A stretch of 64,000 nucleotides of DNA from positions 3,102,501-3,166,500 of the forward strand of contig JAOTOL010001642.1 in NCBI GenBank assembly GCA_034440575.1, given 5' to 3'. This DNA comes from Imbricaverruca yamaguchii (taxonomy: Eukaryota > Arthropoda > Thecostraca > Neoverrucidae). Positions 1 through 13,800 of the stretch are shown here, in pieces (position 1 is the first letter of the stretch; the number at the start of each line of letters is the position of its first letter). A program made the position numbers and the translations under genes. Below the pieces are notes generated by a model. It saw only the letters and a program-made list of their open reading frames with translations, had not been told where the DNA came from and made no database searches.

Positions 1-206
1 GCCCACGTCGGCATATCATGGCTGACGTGTCATGGTCGATAGGCGGCCGAGGCAGGTCATGAGTCCTAAATCTGCCGACAGTGGCGTGCATGATCATGCG
101 GTCGACGCGGCCTGACACACCGGAGCACCATAAAACAGCCGCGCGTCACACGTGTCGCATCGGCTGCGACGTGGGCCGCTTTTAGAACCACGTTAATACC
201 ACCACC

Positions 207-430
207 ATGACACCCGACGAGTGTCCGCCTGCTAAAGGCCGCCTCCGTGACACCTGACGGGTGTCAGACCGTTAAAGGCCGCCTCCGTGACACCTGACGG
301 GTGTCAGACCGTTAAAGGCCGCCTCCATGACACCTGACGGGTGTCAGACCGTTAAAGGCCGCCTCCATGACACCTGACGGGTGTCAGACCGTTAAAGGCC
401 GCCTCCATGACACTCTATGGGTGTCCACTC
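207..430. repeat. 40-bp minisatellite, about 5.5 copies
   Basis: Five near-identical 40-bp units follow each other from 207, then decay after about 406. Each unit holds a short inverted repeat (GACACC, spacer TGACG or similar, GGTGTC), so single strands could form small hairpins. No exon edge is recognisable beside it. Confidence 0.9.
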
Positions 431-487
431 GTTATTATAAATTCGATTCGAAAGTCAACTCGAGACACTACTGCCTTGCTAAATGCT

Positions 488-782
488 GTTGGTGGTGAAT
501 GGTCACAGGTATGTGCGCCTGGCATGGTGAATGACCGCAGGTGTGTACGCCTGGCATGAATAATAGCCACATGTATGTGCGCCTGGCATGGTGAATGGCC
601 ATAGGTGTGTGTGTCTGGCATGGTGAATGGCCACAGATATGTGCGCCTGGCATGGTGAGCGGCAACAGGTGTGTGTACGTGGCATGGTGAATGGCCACAG
701 GTGTATGTGCCTGGCATGGTGAGTGGCCACAGGTGTGTGTACCTGGCATGGTGAATGACCACAGATGTGTGCGCCTGGCATG
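488..782. repeat. 30-bp minisatellite with donor-like motifs, about 10 copies
   Basis: About ten degenerate 30-bp units built around GGCATGGTGAATGGCCACAG followed by GTATGT or GTGTGT. Most copies therefore carry a CAG/GT junction that resembles a splice donor on the plus strand. Open reading frames on the minus strand through it are artefacts of the repeat. No flanking exon is recognised. Confidence 0.85.
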
Positions 783-2524
783 TGTGGAGAAGCACTCCAC
801 TCCTTTGCGTGACATTTCCCTTTTAAATCATGGGTATAAGTGGGAATCCATTTAGTAGATTGAGCGAAAGTTCACGAGCATGTTCGGCAGCAGACTTGGA
901 TCTTGCATGAACAGCTCCGAGATTCGGCCCGTGTTCGTGTGTTTTGACTGCAAACTGTTCGACAGTATTTGCTTCGCAAATGTTATCGTTTGGCAGTGAA
1001 TCAGAGTAGATGCTATGCAAGCGTGTTCGGCTAACGCACTGAATAGCAGTGCGTTAGCCGAACATGCTTGCTCACGGCTAACGCAGTGAATGCATGGTAG
1101 TGACTGAAGTTTGTTGGCAGTGAAAAGGATTGCAAGCCTATTCCGATTATCTTTCATGCGACATCGATCATACAACTATGCTGGATGTTAATTTCCTCCA
1201 GGGCGCAGTCACTAATGGTCGAAAGTATCCATAATTGGATCGAATAGGGATCAATGGAAGTAGCCCACGGGTCCGGCTTATTTGCTTGCGTCTGCTACAT
1301 CTCGACGCTGTTTGTGTAATTGTCTTCGCCGCACATTGCCATCTAATTATATGTGATTTATGCACGTTATCGTCGCTGTAGGCCCGGTGTAATGCATCTT
1401 AGTGTTGCAAGTAAGCTATGCCGTGTTCCGGCCTCCTCAAATAGACGCTTTCTTTGTTCTCTGCGATTACTGGCATTTCTGAATAATATGTGTTGCCGCG
1501 GAGGGTGTTAGTCTTAATTAGCTGAGCGTCTCCAAAGCCAGCTGGTGGTGGCGCTTCCCGAGCGGCGCTGGCGACACCCGTTCACCGCTTCCGGTCGCGC
1601 CTCACCGCCACCACCCACCCGATCGCGTCAGTCATCGTCGACCGGCCGGGTCATTGGCCTCGCCGCGATGTCACGTGACCCGGCCGAGTGGTGCCGCCGC
1701 GACACGCGGCTGATCACGTGATGTTAGGGTCGAGCCGTCTCGGTGCCTCGCTGCGACTAGCTGGTGTTCGGGCTTGGAATACTACCGGACGGGGAGGGAG
1801 GCCGTCGCGACGCCCGACATTATCGATCCAGCCGCCAATTTGAGGGGCTGATTGATGCTGATTTGAACCGAACGCGGGAGTCTTTTTATAGATGAAGGGA
1901 CCACTTTGCTGAGATAATTTCGAGTTGAGCCGTTTCTTTTGACGGAATTGCCCCAGGGGCCCGGTGACATAATTTGATGCCGATATCCCTATTATTGGTA
2001 GGAGGGTGTGTGCTGTTACATGTGTCGTAAATTGTTCCGGAGAGCGATAGGGAGCTCTGGCCAGATGGTGTCCACTGAATGACATGTGTGAACTGTAAGC
2101 TGCCAATATCCGTAAAAACTACCTTGTCTACTTTGTCTACACATCTACCTTACTCGTGGACCATAATATTTCTTATACAACACAGAATATAGCATGAAAC
2201 ACTCATTACTCTTGGTATGTCTACATTTTATGATGAATTCACCCCTATCACAGCTCAAACATTCCGAAGCGTAATTCTGCTATGGAGCAGCTAGCAGTTG
2301 AGACCTACTTCCTGGTATGGTCGTAATGTAAACATTACATCAGTTCACGCGTGAAGGCCTGTGCGACAAGAATTTGCGACACTGCATAGGCGTCCGGCAC
2401 TACATACATGCTATACATGCATTACACGAACTACATGCTGGACGTCTGGTGCTTCGGCATGGTCTTGGCCTGAGACGCGGCATCCAGTGGCGTGTATAAT
2501 CGGCGGGTGTCGCGCCTTACCAGA
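783..2524. other. No gene recognised; contains one long hairpin
   Basis: I see no exon with family similarity here. The stretch includes the inverted repeat at 1017-1071, a GC-rich patch at about 1540-1720 and otherwise unremarkable sequence. It may be intron or upstream sequence of the semaphorin gene. Confidence 0.5.
1017..1071. repeat. Inverted repeat, 25-bp arms, 5-bp loop
   Basis: The left arm 1017-1041 and right arm 1047-1071 are reverse complements at 24 of 25 positions, around the loop AATAG. A partial third copy of the arm (CGGCTAACGCAGTG) follows at about 1075. This could be a hairpin remnant of a small DNA transposon or a cruciform-forming site; no terminal repeats or target-site duplication are obvious. 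Confidence 0.85.
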
Positions 2525-2735
2525 GCAGCTGTGTCGGCAGCTGTGGCGACAGTTGTGGTGGCAGCTGTGGGGACTGTTGTAGCGGCAACTGTGGCAGCTG
2601 TAGCGGCAGCGGTGGCGGTAGCTGTGGTGACAGTTACAGCGACATCTGTAACGGCATCGGTGGCGGCAGTTGTAGCGGCAGCTGTAGCGGCAGCTGTGGC
2701 GGCAGCTGTAGCGGCAGCTGTTGCTGCCGGCGTGG
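2525..2735. repeat. Degenerate GCAGCTGTGGCG-type repeat
   Basis: A run of degenerate 12-bp and 6-bp units of the GCAGCTGTAGCG type. It gives alanine/valine-rich reading frames on plus and cysteine/arginine-rich ones on minus, neither with any sign of being a real protein. Confidence 0.8.
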
Positions 2736-5642
2736 GATCGCTGCTCCGCCGTCCGTGCCGATCTCATCACACGGGGCCGACCAGTCTGCTCCGGCGCGCC
2801 AGACGCAGGAGCGCCGCCGCCGACCGGGCAGTGTCCGGCGCACCTGCACGGCGGACGACGCGCCGGGGCGCCGCTACAGCAACGCCCCGGTGTCACGCGG
2901 ACGTGCTGTGGCCCGGCCCGTGCCGCCGCTGTTCGTGCGACGCGGCCGGCGCCGCCGAGGATGCTGTGCCGCAGTGGCGGGCTCTGGCTGGTCGTGACGT
3001 CACGGCGGTGTCGGACGCCAGCGCTGATGCGGACGGCGGGACAATGGCGCCGCGGCCGGCCGTCCATTACCGCCAGAGGGCTGACTGAGTCGCGCCCTAG
3101 TCGCGTCGCTGGGCCACCCTGTGATGACACGCCGACAGGGAGCGGCAGCTGCCGACAGAAATCAATGGGCCACGATGCTCCTGAATGGGGGGGGGAGGGT
3201 GGACGCGTCACAGAAGCGCGCACAGAACGGGACAGCCGAACGGAAGTGATACATTTGCTGGACCTGGAGAATGCTACCGCCGTCGCTCTATCTTCGGTCC
3301 TCGCGAATGAGCGCCGATGTGTGTGACGAATAATCGATGGCGCGTGGAGACGTCGACGCGGCGCGGGTCGAGTTATCTGTCGATCCTGGCGCGTGACGCC
3401 GCCGCGGTTGGTGGCGTCACGCGCCTGGCGCCGGCCCAGCCGCGTGACGCCGTCGGCTGCGTCGCCGGCGACGGCGAAATTTCCGCCGCTTGTCACCGAC
3501 AAACACGTGACTAAACAGCGCTGCGCCGCGCCGCGGCGGGCGGCGGCGGCAGCCTCTGTGCGCCGTCAAAGCGTCTCATTAGCCGCAGCGCCGGCCCCGC
3601 CACGTGCCGGCCGGAATAGTTAAGTGGGCCGATATGGTGGCCGTCACTCCGTCAGAGTGGCGGCCGGGCGGCGTGCCCCCGAGGCCGGCGTGCCCCCGAG
3701 GCTGGCGTGCTCCTCAGACGTGCTCTTCGGACGACTCGGCGGCAGAGCGGGCCGACCGCCGGCCGCCGGCCGTCGCTCTGTCCGCTCGGCGCGGCTCGTC
3801 TCGAAAGATGTGCAGATTTATACGGGCGCGCTTTGTTCCGGCACTTAGCTATTCCAAGATGTGCTCGAGGGTGTGTCGCTGAGGGACTTTTGAGGGATCG
3901 CCGATGGATGTACGACTCCGCTGAGGAATGGCTGGAGGAGTGAAGAGTGAGACGGAGCCGGAGTAGGGCAATTCCCCACGTCTGCGATTAACTGGGTCGA
4001 AGCCTGCCTAGATTATGTTTCCCCAAACGAGGTCATAGTTTGCGGTCTTCCTTCGTTGGCTAGTTATATCTTTCGAGCTCCGCTCACTTATGCATCATTG
4101 ATGTGTTAATGTCTAAAGTGGCAACGATTCATCATTTATCCGATTCCATGGAACCAAATTACCAGTGCATTTGCCATTTATCTGAAATGTCTGAACTTAA
4201 TATTAACCGCCGGACTAATGTGATAAACACGTCAACTGTACGGTCGTTATTGTGAATGCATGGCAAGTTTTGCAAAGGAGGGGGAAATTATCATTTAAAT
4301 ATGTATAGCTTATGCGTGCCGGGAAGGAGGGTCATGCGAGACATCTTGCGTAATAGATCGGATTCCTGTCATATCAAACTACCTGTCGCTTCAGACAATG
4401 GCTCCCTCCGTATTTAGCTGAAGGCGATGCCGGTTTCTGACAGACGCATCATCCCTCCAGCTGTTTGACAGACTAGCAGTGTTCAGCTCCGAACGTCATG
4501 TCCCCCGCCTGAGGTGACTTCATTTGGGGTTCGCTCATCCCTGACTCTCCCCCCCCCGCACCTTCCCCCACCTCACCCCACCTTCCCACATCCAGCATTT
4601 GCAACGTGTCTTATGTCGTATCGCGTCGTATTAAAACACGGAATTATCTTCATAAAGAAACAAAAAATGTTGCAGCTTTTAATCTGTACGGTCAGTCAGC
4701 AGAACACCTGAAGAGAGCTCGGTATTCATACTACCATTATGGGTCGTATAGAGACAACAAGATATACCACGGTAATTAAAACACGAAGTATTAAGCTGTT
4801 AATATAGACACATGACAAAATATGCGACATCTAAAATTGCAAAGTGCTGCAGCTCTTGAAGCGTGCCTTGGGGATGGCGGACCGACATGAAGCATGCACG
4901 ACGCCACGTCTGAGTCTGAAGGGCGACGCGCGTCACGTCCGCTGGCAATTACTGCAGCCTGAGTCTGACCGGCGACGCGCGTCATGTCCGCTGGCAATTA
5001 ATGCACGACTGCAGAGCCGGCCTCCGCGACCCTACCACTTCGCGAATGACTTAGCCGTGGCCGACGTACTCCGATCGTCTACCGTGCACGCGCGGTTGGT
5101 TGGCTGCGACTCGTGAGCGACGTCCGGTGTCACTCGAGTCAGGCCAGCTCCGTCTCCGGCACGGCCAAGGCGTCCTGCAAGAGAGGGCGGCGTCCCGCTC
5201 ATGTCTTGCTGACCGTTCGCCTGCCTTCAATCCGGATATTAATGTCGGCCGAAGCCGGCGCCTAAATCACGCAGCCGGACGTGAACGGCGATAGTTTGGA
5301 TTTCTGCGCGATTAGATATTCCACGGCGAAAATCTATAAAGCGGCCGCGGCGGCCCGCGGGGAAATCGCCCGAGTACCGCGGCGCCGTTTGCCGGACGTT
5401 TTTACAGGCGGCGTGCCGCGGCGCGTCGGCCGCCCCGCGGCGTTAACGGCGCACGAGATGAATCTGGCCGGGCGGCTCGGCCGCCACTCTGCGATCACGG
5501 TGTCTTTCAGGATGATTGTCGCCGGCACGGAGGTGCCCGCGCCCTCTGCGAGCTCGGTGGGGGAGTGGGGGAATGGGGGATTGATGCCGTCTGTGTGGAG
5601 CTCCCGTTCAGTGGTGTGAATGCGTCTGCCCAATGTGCTGCG
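2736..5642. other. GC/CpG-rich stretch, no gene recognised
   Basis: CpG-dense blocks lie at about 2740-3960 and 4900-5560, separated by AT-richer sequence. A TATA-like CTATAAAG occurs at about 5333 in front of a GC-rich run. Many frames stay open because of base composition, but no domain is recognisable. A promoter-type CpG island is possible, without further support. Confidence 0.35.
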
Positions 5643-5890
5643 TCAGGGATCGATGGCGAAAGGTCCACGTCCTTGGCGTGCCCGGTAGTCTCTCGGGCCC
5701 CTGTATCCGGGTAGTCTCGTGTCCCGGTAGTCGCGTATCCCGGTATCCAGATAGTCTCGTATCCCTGTATCCTGGTAGTGATGTATCACGGTATCCCGGT
5801 AATCTCTGGTATCCCGGTATCCTGGTAGTCTCTCGTGTCCCGGTATCCAAGGTAGTCTCTCGCTTGCCGATATCCCGGTAGTCTCGTATG
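5643..5890. repeat. Degenerate short repeat of TATCCCGGTAGTCTCG type
   Basis: About 13 imperfect units of 14-26 bp made from the words TATCCCGGTA and GTCTCGT. No splice-site or exon sequence is recognisable in the unit. Confidence 0.75.
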
Positions 5891-6689
5891 TCGCTTTAGC
5901 GAAAGCATCATTCACAATGCTCCATCCTGTTTGTGTTTTAGTCGTCGGAAAGTGAAGTCTCAAAGCAGCCTGAAGTCGCATGCGCAAGGTTCTCCCGACC
6001 GTCCGCCCTGGCTGCTCTGCTGGCATGTTTTCCATGCGTTATCTGAATTATTCATATCACATCATATTTACATCGTACGACACCGATCCGTCATCATCCA
6101 CACTTGAGTGTCAGCGGTCGTAGAACCTGTTCCGGTGTGTTCAGCTATCAGAGGAGCACGCCGCCGCACCACGAGGCGCGGCTCCTCGGGGCCATGATCC
6201 GGCCGCAGCGTCGCTTCGACACGCGGCCCGGGGCTAGTCAGGCACGGTGCATACAGTGGAGCCACTCGGCGCCGCCGCAACAGCACCGGCCGGCCGGCGA
6301 GCCGCAGGGGCGTGATCGGCGCGCGCGTCGGCCGACAGACGCGGCGGCGGCGTCGTCGTAAACATCGACGTCGACGTGCGGGACAGACGTCTGCCGTCGG
6401 CCGGCGGCGTCTGTGCCGAACGACTGTCGTCGGCCGGCCGGCGCGCCGCTTATGGTTAACGAGCCGGACCGGCGCGGCCGGCTGACGCCGCGTCGGCCGT
6501 CGAGACCGACGGGCCGACGCGGCGCCGACTGGTCCGGTCACCGCCGCCTGCTGATGCGGGGTCACCGCCGGCTCGACCCAACGGTCGACTCTACTCGACC
6601 GCCGGCTCGACTCGACCGCTGGTCCCGGCTCGACCTTGTCAGAACGAATGGGCGCTAAGTGATCATGGGGATGCGCGCTGTATGAATGA

Positions 6690-6740
6690 AGCAGTCGATG
6701 CGCCCCTGAAGCCCAAATAACCAACCAACTAAGTGATCCT
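6690..6740 (+). mobile_element. SINE 3' tail fragment
   Basis: The block around 6695-6735 reads GCGCCCCTGAAGCCCAAAT followed by AACCAACCAACTAA. The same word order recurs at 33861-33900 (+), 56245-56290 (+) and, inverted, at 34213-34300. It is taken as the conserved tail of a dispersed short element. The 5' end cannot be placed. Confidence 0.5.
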
Positions 6741-9700
6741 GGGGTCAGCGCGCCCGTAATCTCAAATGCTGAATAAATCGAATCAATCGCGGGAGCGACA
6801 GTAGCCGAACGATGCGGTGCGTTGTTCTGTCGGTCATCGAATTATGTTCCAGCATGCCGTAAATATGGTTGGTCACTTGGAACGTAAGCTGTACCTCTTC
6901 ACAACAATTATTTGCAGGAAATACTGCACCGTTTCACATATAGGCGGAACGTGGCACTCTGCCAGCTTGACCACGGGCCTGTGTCCGAGGACAGGAATTC
7001 GCGTTTGCGGTCGTAACGTGACCATTTACCCTGCAGCCATGAGGTGAGAGAGACTCGTCTATGCTGTCATTGCCTGGCATGCCTCAGTCGGACAAAGAAC
7101 ACTGGCAGTTCAGTGAGCAGGCTACTGCTGGATTTCTGTCAACAAGAAGCAATTAATCGTGATGGATTTTGAACTTCGGCAACACAGAATGAGCTGGAAA
7201 GCCTGGAAGGGGCTCTATCGCAGTGGGTGTAGCGAAAGGTGAAGTGATTATGATGTCAATGGGGCATTCTATTGCACTTAATTAATACCAATTGACTTTC
7301 CAAATTTATCCTTCCTTGCTTAGTTCAGATTGATCGACGACTCGATTAATTACTTGACAAAATTACGCCTATTGCATGAAGAAAATCAAGTTGTTGGGTG
7401 TACGTCATTTGCAGTATGGCATACATTATTATGTTGTGGTTTATTTTGTGCACTATGTAGCAAGTGAGACATTCATGTTTCTGTGCAGCTAGGTTATTTT
7501 TAGAAGCGGATACAATCCAACGAAATTTACAATATTTTACAAGGCTTTTGGTTTGTGTTGCTTCAGCACGAAATGCAGCCGGCCCATCGATCATGCTTTG
7601 CGTGAATCCACATATTATGATTTGAAGATGGAGCAACATTTAATTCCATATTTTGTATCTTGGATTGCAGCAGCATTAGCAGCGCAAAAATTGCTCATTG
7701 GGGCCGGTGGACGTCTAGTACTGGACTTCACTTCACAGGACCAAGGTCATTCTAGAACTTCTGCCCACACGAAGTTGATCGTGCGAAGTTCGGGGGACCG
7801 GCATTCCGGGAATTTATATTGGACCAAAGCTAAACCGACTTCGATTCCATACTTTTGAGAGCTCTCGCCAACAATGACCAACCAATTTACACGAACCGGG
7901 ATCGTTTACCAGATCAAATGGCCTGGATACATTAACGGGGTGTGTGTGCGTTTTGAACCACTTTCAATGCTTCTGTATCCTACCCAATTTCGTCTCCCTG
8001 TAAAAGCGCGAGTTGTTGCCACTGCATTGCACTGCACTGTACTGCATTGCACCGATGCATTGCAGTGGTGTAATGCTTTTATCTCCTGCACCAACACCAA
8101 TGAACAACTGGACGTTATATGCAAATTCATGCATTGAATTAGCTCGGATGTCATGCGAGTATAACAATAAGTCAATATACAAACCAGTGGCGAATGCCAT
8201 TTTCTGCATGCAATAATGTAAAAATATACGTAGGATGGCTGTTAGATGTGGCATGGATATGGAGCGGTTATGAAGGGATTCTGCTGAGTATAGTACATGA
8301 TGAATGTACTGCATGTAGCGGCCGTTCTGGACCCATTCAAATTGTCTCACTCCTCAACAATATTGCAATAGCATAACGATGGATTCGTGAGCCATCACCG
8401 ACGCACGGCACGGGGTTTTCGAATACATAAACCGACGCCGCTGAAAGTGTCCACCATGTTCTAATCCGCCCGCGTTTAGTGACAGTTGTTAAATGCTATG
8501 GGATGACTGCTGAAAGGCAAGGAGACGTACACAAAAAATGTGCTAACTCGATCAATGTCATGCTGTTTCGTAATGAGCAGTTTTCAATCACAAACCCGCA
8601 CGTTCTCAGGTAAATACATTAAACTCTAATGTATTAGTTATACATGTGTAACAAACCTTCTTGTGATACTTCTATATTTAAATAATACAATAGTATCGCA
8701 CATGTTTCATCTAGCGTTTTTCCTTTTCAACAGAAACTCAGGCAGTCCATGTTAGTTCTACGTATTACTAAATGGTTCTGGGAAAGGAATGTTGGTGTCC
8801 GAATCTAAAAAATGCACTTCACTTTGACGATATTTTTTTAAAAGAATGAAACAGCAAAATTCCCTTTCCAGGACATGTGTAATAATTATTTTTCATGCCG
8901 TCGTTTGATCAACTTCAACGGATGACGAATTAATACTGCATTGTTTTAGGTTCTTCGTAAAAATCAAGTCATCAAATATACAAATAACACGCAGGAATAA
9001 ATGCGATATCGTGAAATGTAATCAAATGCAAAATAATGCCTAATATAATCGAAACGTCTTACTGGAGGATGCCGAGCATCCTATATCCTGCATCCTAGAA
9101 TAAGCCACGTAACACGTAATGGTGCTTTGACGGTATGTGAACTGCATTTTTGTATATTTCAACTAAATTATCTGGACAATATATCTGACAGATCATGATA
9201 TGCCAGATATATGCCCTCCATTGGCGATGCCGTATTTGAGCTATCCGTAGATTCAGGGCCTCGGGCTGACCTGCTGAGTGAAAGCATTTGAAGCTGCAGC
9301 AGCCTGGCACTAATGTTTGGCTGCGTTGTGCAGTAAAATAATGTTACCAATCGCAGTACGCAAGCATCAACTAAGCAGTATGTGGTTTGGTATATATTAA
9401 ACCAAGAGTGGTTTAAATATTATATCTAAACCACTCGTCTAAGACTCGTGATTGAAATGTAATGTTAGTTCCAGTCAGGATTGATTTAATAGTTTCATCT
9501 CATGCCGGCTTTTACGTTAATTTTATGAGTATTCCGGGTTAACTGTCAGTACAGTTGTGTGGAATGAATTGCAAATGGACTGTTTCTAAAGATTATTCCA
9601 CCCAGGCACTGTATAATGTAAAGGTCATTGTATCGTACGATTACCGCTCACCGTGTGATGAATACATACTGCTGTTAACCACGGTTTAGCACGCGACCGA

Positions 9701-9899
9701 ATGTGAACCGCACTTTCCGGAGTGCGATACTTTTTGCTCCCTCTCTTTCTTGATGGAAATTTAGTTCGAATTCTTGCTGGGGTGGCTTGAAGAACCAGGG
9801 TTGTATTGCTAAGCAGAGCTGGTTGCGTGTCCCGCCACACGATCTATGAATTCCAGTACAACGGCGAAATTTTGTCCAAGAGTTTAATGCGCCGTCAAG

Positions 9900-10108
9900 C
9901 GCCGACACGGCCTTGAGTAGCTCGTCCCCAGCCTCATGTGACCAGCTGCCAACTGACCCTCCCAGCCTGCGCCGACACGGCCTTGAGTAGCTCGTCCCCA
10001 GCCTCATGTGGCCAGCTGTCAACTAACCCTCCCAGCCAGCGCCGGCACGGCCTTGAGTAGCTCGTCCCCAGCCTCATGTGGCCAGCCGTCAATTGACCTT
10101 CCCAGCCT
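9900..10108. repeat. 70-bp tandem repeat, three copies
   Basis: Three head-to-tail copies start at about 9900, 9969 and 10039 and differ at only a few positions. The unit is GC-rich inside AT-rich surroundings. No similarity to any exon edge in this window was seen. Confidence 0.9.
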
Positions 10109-10819
10109 GCTGCTAAACGCGAGCGCGTGAAGCGACTCGAACTAGGTCTATTAAACCGTGAGTGAGTGGAGCTTTTTATTTAAACCATGAGCCATAGGAA
10201 GGGGATGCAATTAAAATGTGCCAACTCACGAGTGACTTAATTTGATCCCATGGTAGCTTTCGTGTGAATTTTACTTTTATTCCAGTTCAGCTGTCAGTCC
10301 AGCGGCAGGGAACGAATAGCAAATGCACTGGCTCTACATGTTACTGAATTTAGACACTGTATAATATAAAGGTTATTGAACCGTACGATTAATACACCAG
10401 CACGATTAATACAATAACACCAGCTAAGGTTGTCATTAACATATGTTGTTAAACTACGGTTTTCCAAAAGTACACGACCCAAGAGTAATCATACTTTCTG
10501 GCGTGTGATAAATCAAGTTGATCCCACACCAAAAAGCAGACATACACTTTGCCTTGCGTGCTGAAGACGTTCCTTTCAGTTCTATGGATTAACAATGGAA
10601 ACATGGGAAATTAGCTGTTCTACGGCTCGTGGTTTACTTTAAGCGTTCCAATCACTTGTGGTTTAATATGTATTATCCCACGCCAGAAAGTACAGTTTAT
10701 ATTCAATTCTGTGCTTGTGCAAAACTGTGCTTTAGCAGTATGTCTTAAGAGCACGGTGAATGTGAATCATATCTTGCAATGACCTTTATATTGCACAGTG
10801 CCTGAGTGTAATCACCTTT

Positions 10820-10850
10820 AGAGAGAGAGAGAGAGAGAGAGAGTGAGAGA
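10820..10850. repeat. (GA)n microsatellite
   Basis: About 15 GA dinucleotides with one T interruption. Confidence 0.95.
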
Positions 10851-13800
10851 GTCCATTTGCTATTAATTCCTCAGAACTGCACTGGTAGTCGAGCTGGAAA
10901 ACACACAGTTCACTTGAAAGCCGGCATGCTTTAAATTATTAAGACAATCGTGAGTGGAACGATTCATTTTAACCATGAGCAGTACACCAGTGGTTTAACT
11001 AGCATAGGTAACTCATTCATGGTTTAATATATCGTAAACCACATGAGACTGAACATATTTCGGTGTACTGCTTGTGGTATGATTGGTTTGCCTCACGTCG
11101 CGACTAACAATTGGGATGGAAAGCCAATCCAATGCAGCTTTGAATGCTTCCACTCAGCAGGTCAGCTCTCAGACGGTATTGCCAATAAATGGTAAGCGTC
11201 GGGCAAACTATCATCTGTTGGATACATTGCCCAGATAATGATGTTCAAATGCATAACATTGCCTTTCTCATAGCGTTAAAACACCATTGCGTGTTACGTG
11301 GCCTTTTCTAGGATGCAGAATACGTGGCTGGAAATATGTCATTGTGCACTTTTGATAGGCATACTCCAGTGAGGCGTTTCAATTATATTAGGTGTTTAAG
11401 TGCGTTTTGCTATATATCATTCATTCCTGCATATTATTTCTATTTTTCCTAACTTGTAATTTGAGCCTAATCAGTGTAGTGTTTGGTCGCTTATATATTC
11501 CATCCATTGAAGTTAAGCAAACGATGGTATGAGAAATACCTTACTAAGGTTGTGCTGGAGACATAACTTCCGTCTAGTTATAAAGCATAATTTGTACTCG
11601 ATCTTCTATCTCGTGATAAGTTTGCTTTAGACGTCGGCATCAAAATTCCTTTCCTAGCACCGTTGCTAATATATAAATCTGGCGTGGATTACCTAGGTTT
11701 CTATTGAAAGGGAGAACTTCGTAGTGAATAATGTGTGATGCTACTGTATTTTAATCAAGTTGTTCCCAACAGTGTGGAAAATGTGTAATGGAAAACTGTT
11801 CATAGTGAAACAGCATGACGTTTTCGGGTTAGCATCCTTTGTCCTTTCAGCAGATTCCTTCAGTCTTTTGCTTCCTTCAGTCGCTCTCACTGTACTCGGG
11901 TGGTTTAAAACAATGGCGGGCATTTTAACGGTGTCGGTTTACATATTTGAAAAATCGTACCGTGCTTCAGTTAACATGCACTATTGCCTTTCATGTTAAC
12001 CTTTTTATTCGTCGTGTGGCATCCAGCTAATCCGATGCCTCCCGCCGTCGGTGTAGATTATCCTATGACGTTCAGTTGTCCGCTGTTTGCTCTATGTCGA
12101 CCATGACTCAATACATGGATAAACGCAATGTATTGACCTTGCGTAGTAATGGATGTTGGTGCAAGATATAAAAGCATTCCCCATTGCAGTCGTGCTATGC
12201 AGTGCACTGTCGACAACGCGTGCCTTTTACCAAGAGACAAAACCGCGTAGAATTCATAAGCATCGGAAGTGGTCCAATATACACACACACAGCGTTGATA
12301 TATCCATGCAATTTAGTCTGGTGAACGATCCCGGTTGGTGCGAATTTGTTGGTCATTGTTCCCGACATTTCTTAAAAGTACGGCAATGAAGTCGATTCAG
12401 TTTTCCCACAATACACATTTCCGAAATACCTGTCGCACGAACTTCACTCGATCGTCTTGTGAGCAGAATACTATAGTATGAGCTTGGTCCTGGAAAGTGT
12501 ATTTCACTGGCCCAATAGAGCGTTATTTATGCTCCCCATGCTGCAATTCAACATAGAAATATGGCATTTAATGTTGCTCAGTCTTCAAGTAATTAAAGGT
12601 GGTTTTGCACCAAGAATGACGGACGGTCCAGTTAGGTTCCGTGCTGAAGCAATATAAACTGAACACTTCTCAGCGTAGGATTGCTGGGTTTTATCCGCTT
12701 GAAGAAATGTTTTAACCACACAGAAATAGAAATATGTTGCTTGCTATGCAGTGCACAACAAATACAATAATATAATAATATATCACACATTATATGACGT
12801 ACGACCAACACCCTGTTGTCTCATTGAAGCAGGCGTAATTTAATCAAGTAATTAATAGATTTGTCAATCAATCTGAATTAAGCAAGCAAGCGCTGCTCCG
12901 ACAGCTCAGTTGATTTTAGCGCGGGACTGCTCTGGTCTCCAGTTTCGGCAAGATATGTTGCCCAAGTATGAAATCCATAGCGATCAATTGTTGTTTGTCG
13001 ACAGGAGTCCAGTGGTAGCCTGCTCATCGAACTACCAATGCTCTTTGGCCGACTGAGGCATGTAAGGCTGGAAAGGCGCATTCCCGTGTTTCCCACTTCG
13101 TGGTTGGAGGTAAAATGACCACGTGACAACCCCACAGCGAATTCCTAAGGTTGGGAAATTGGCCCGTGGTCAATCCGGTAGATTGCCACGTAACACAACT
13201 GTGAACCGGCACAGCATAAGCATGACCAATAATTGTTGCGAAGCGGCACAGCCCACGATTCTGGTGGCCAGCGGTGGCAGAGGTACACTGGAACATACTT
13301 CGGTGGCCGACTGTACAATAACCGAGATAATTAGCTGGCGTATCTGGCGTACCTACCACACCCTGCGACCGAAACCTGAGGTTGCCGTTTCACGCGGCGA
13401 CCGGCGGCGCCTTGGCACGGCCACGGTCGGCTCGGGATGCCATCCGAGAGCGGTGAATGCTGACCGGCGAACTGTGTGAATGCTCACCATTCACTGTTGG
13501 CCGGACATGGCACCACGGTGCTACGCACGGCACGACTCGGTGCTCGACGTTTGACGCCGATGACGCTGTGTCACGTGACCGCCTAGCGTCGCACAGACGC
13601 GACGGAGGTGTGAGGCGTGAGCGCGCGCGCGGGGTGGCGATGTGCGCAGTCACGTGTATCTGGCCGGCGAGCCGAGATCGATCCCAGCGGCCGATACGGG
13701 GGCCGCGTCTGCAACCAATTTCGCCAGATGTTATCCGGGACGATAAATTATTATTTATTGCAATTAAGCCGGTGCTTTCGTTTGTGGACAGCGGGATGGC

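Noticed and set aside
2411..3502. 363-codon minus-strand frame and several plus-strand frames in GC-rich DNA
   Set aside because: Driven by CpG-rich composition and a triplet repeat; no domain recognised.
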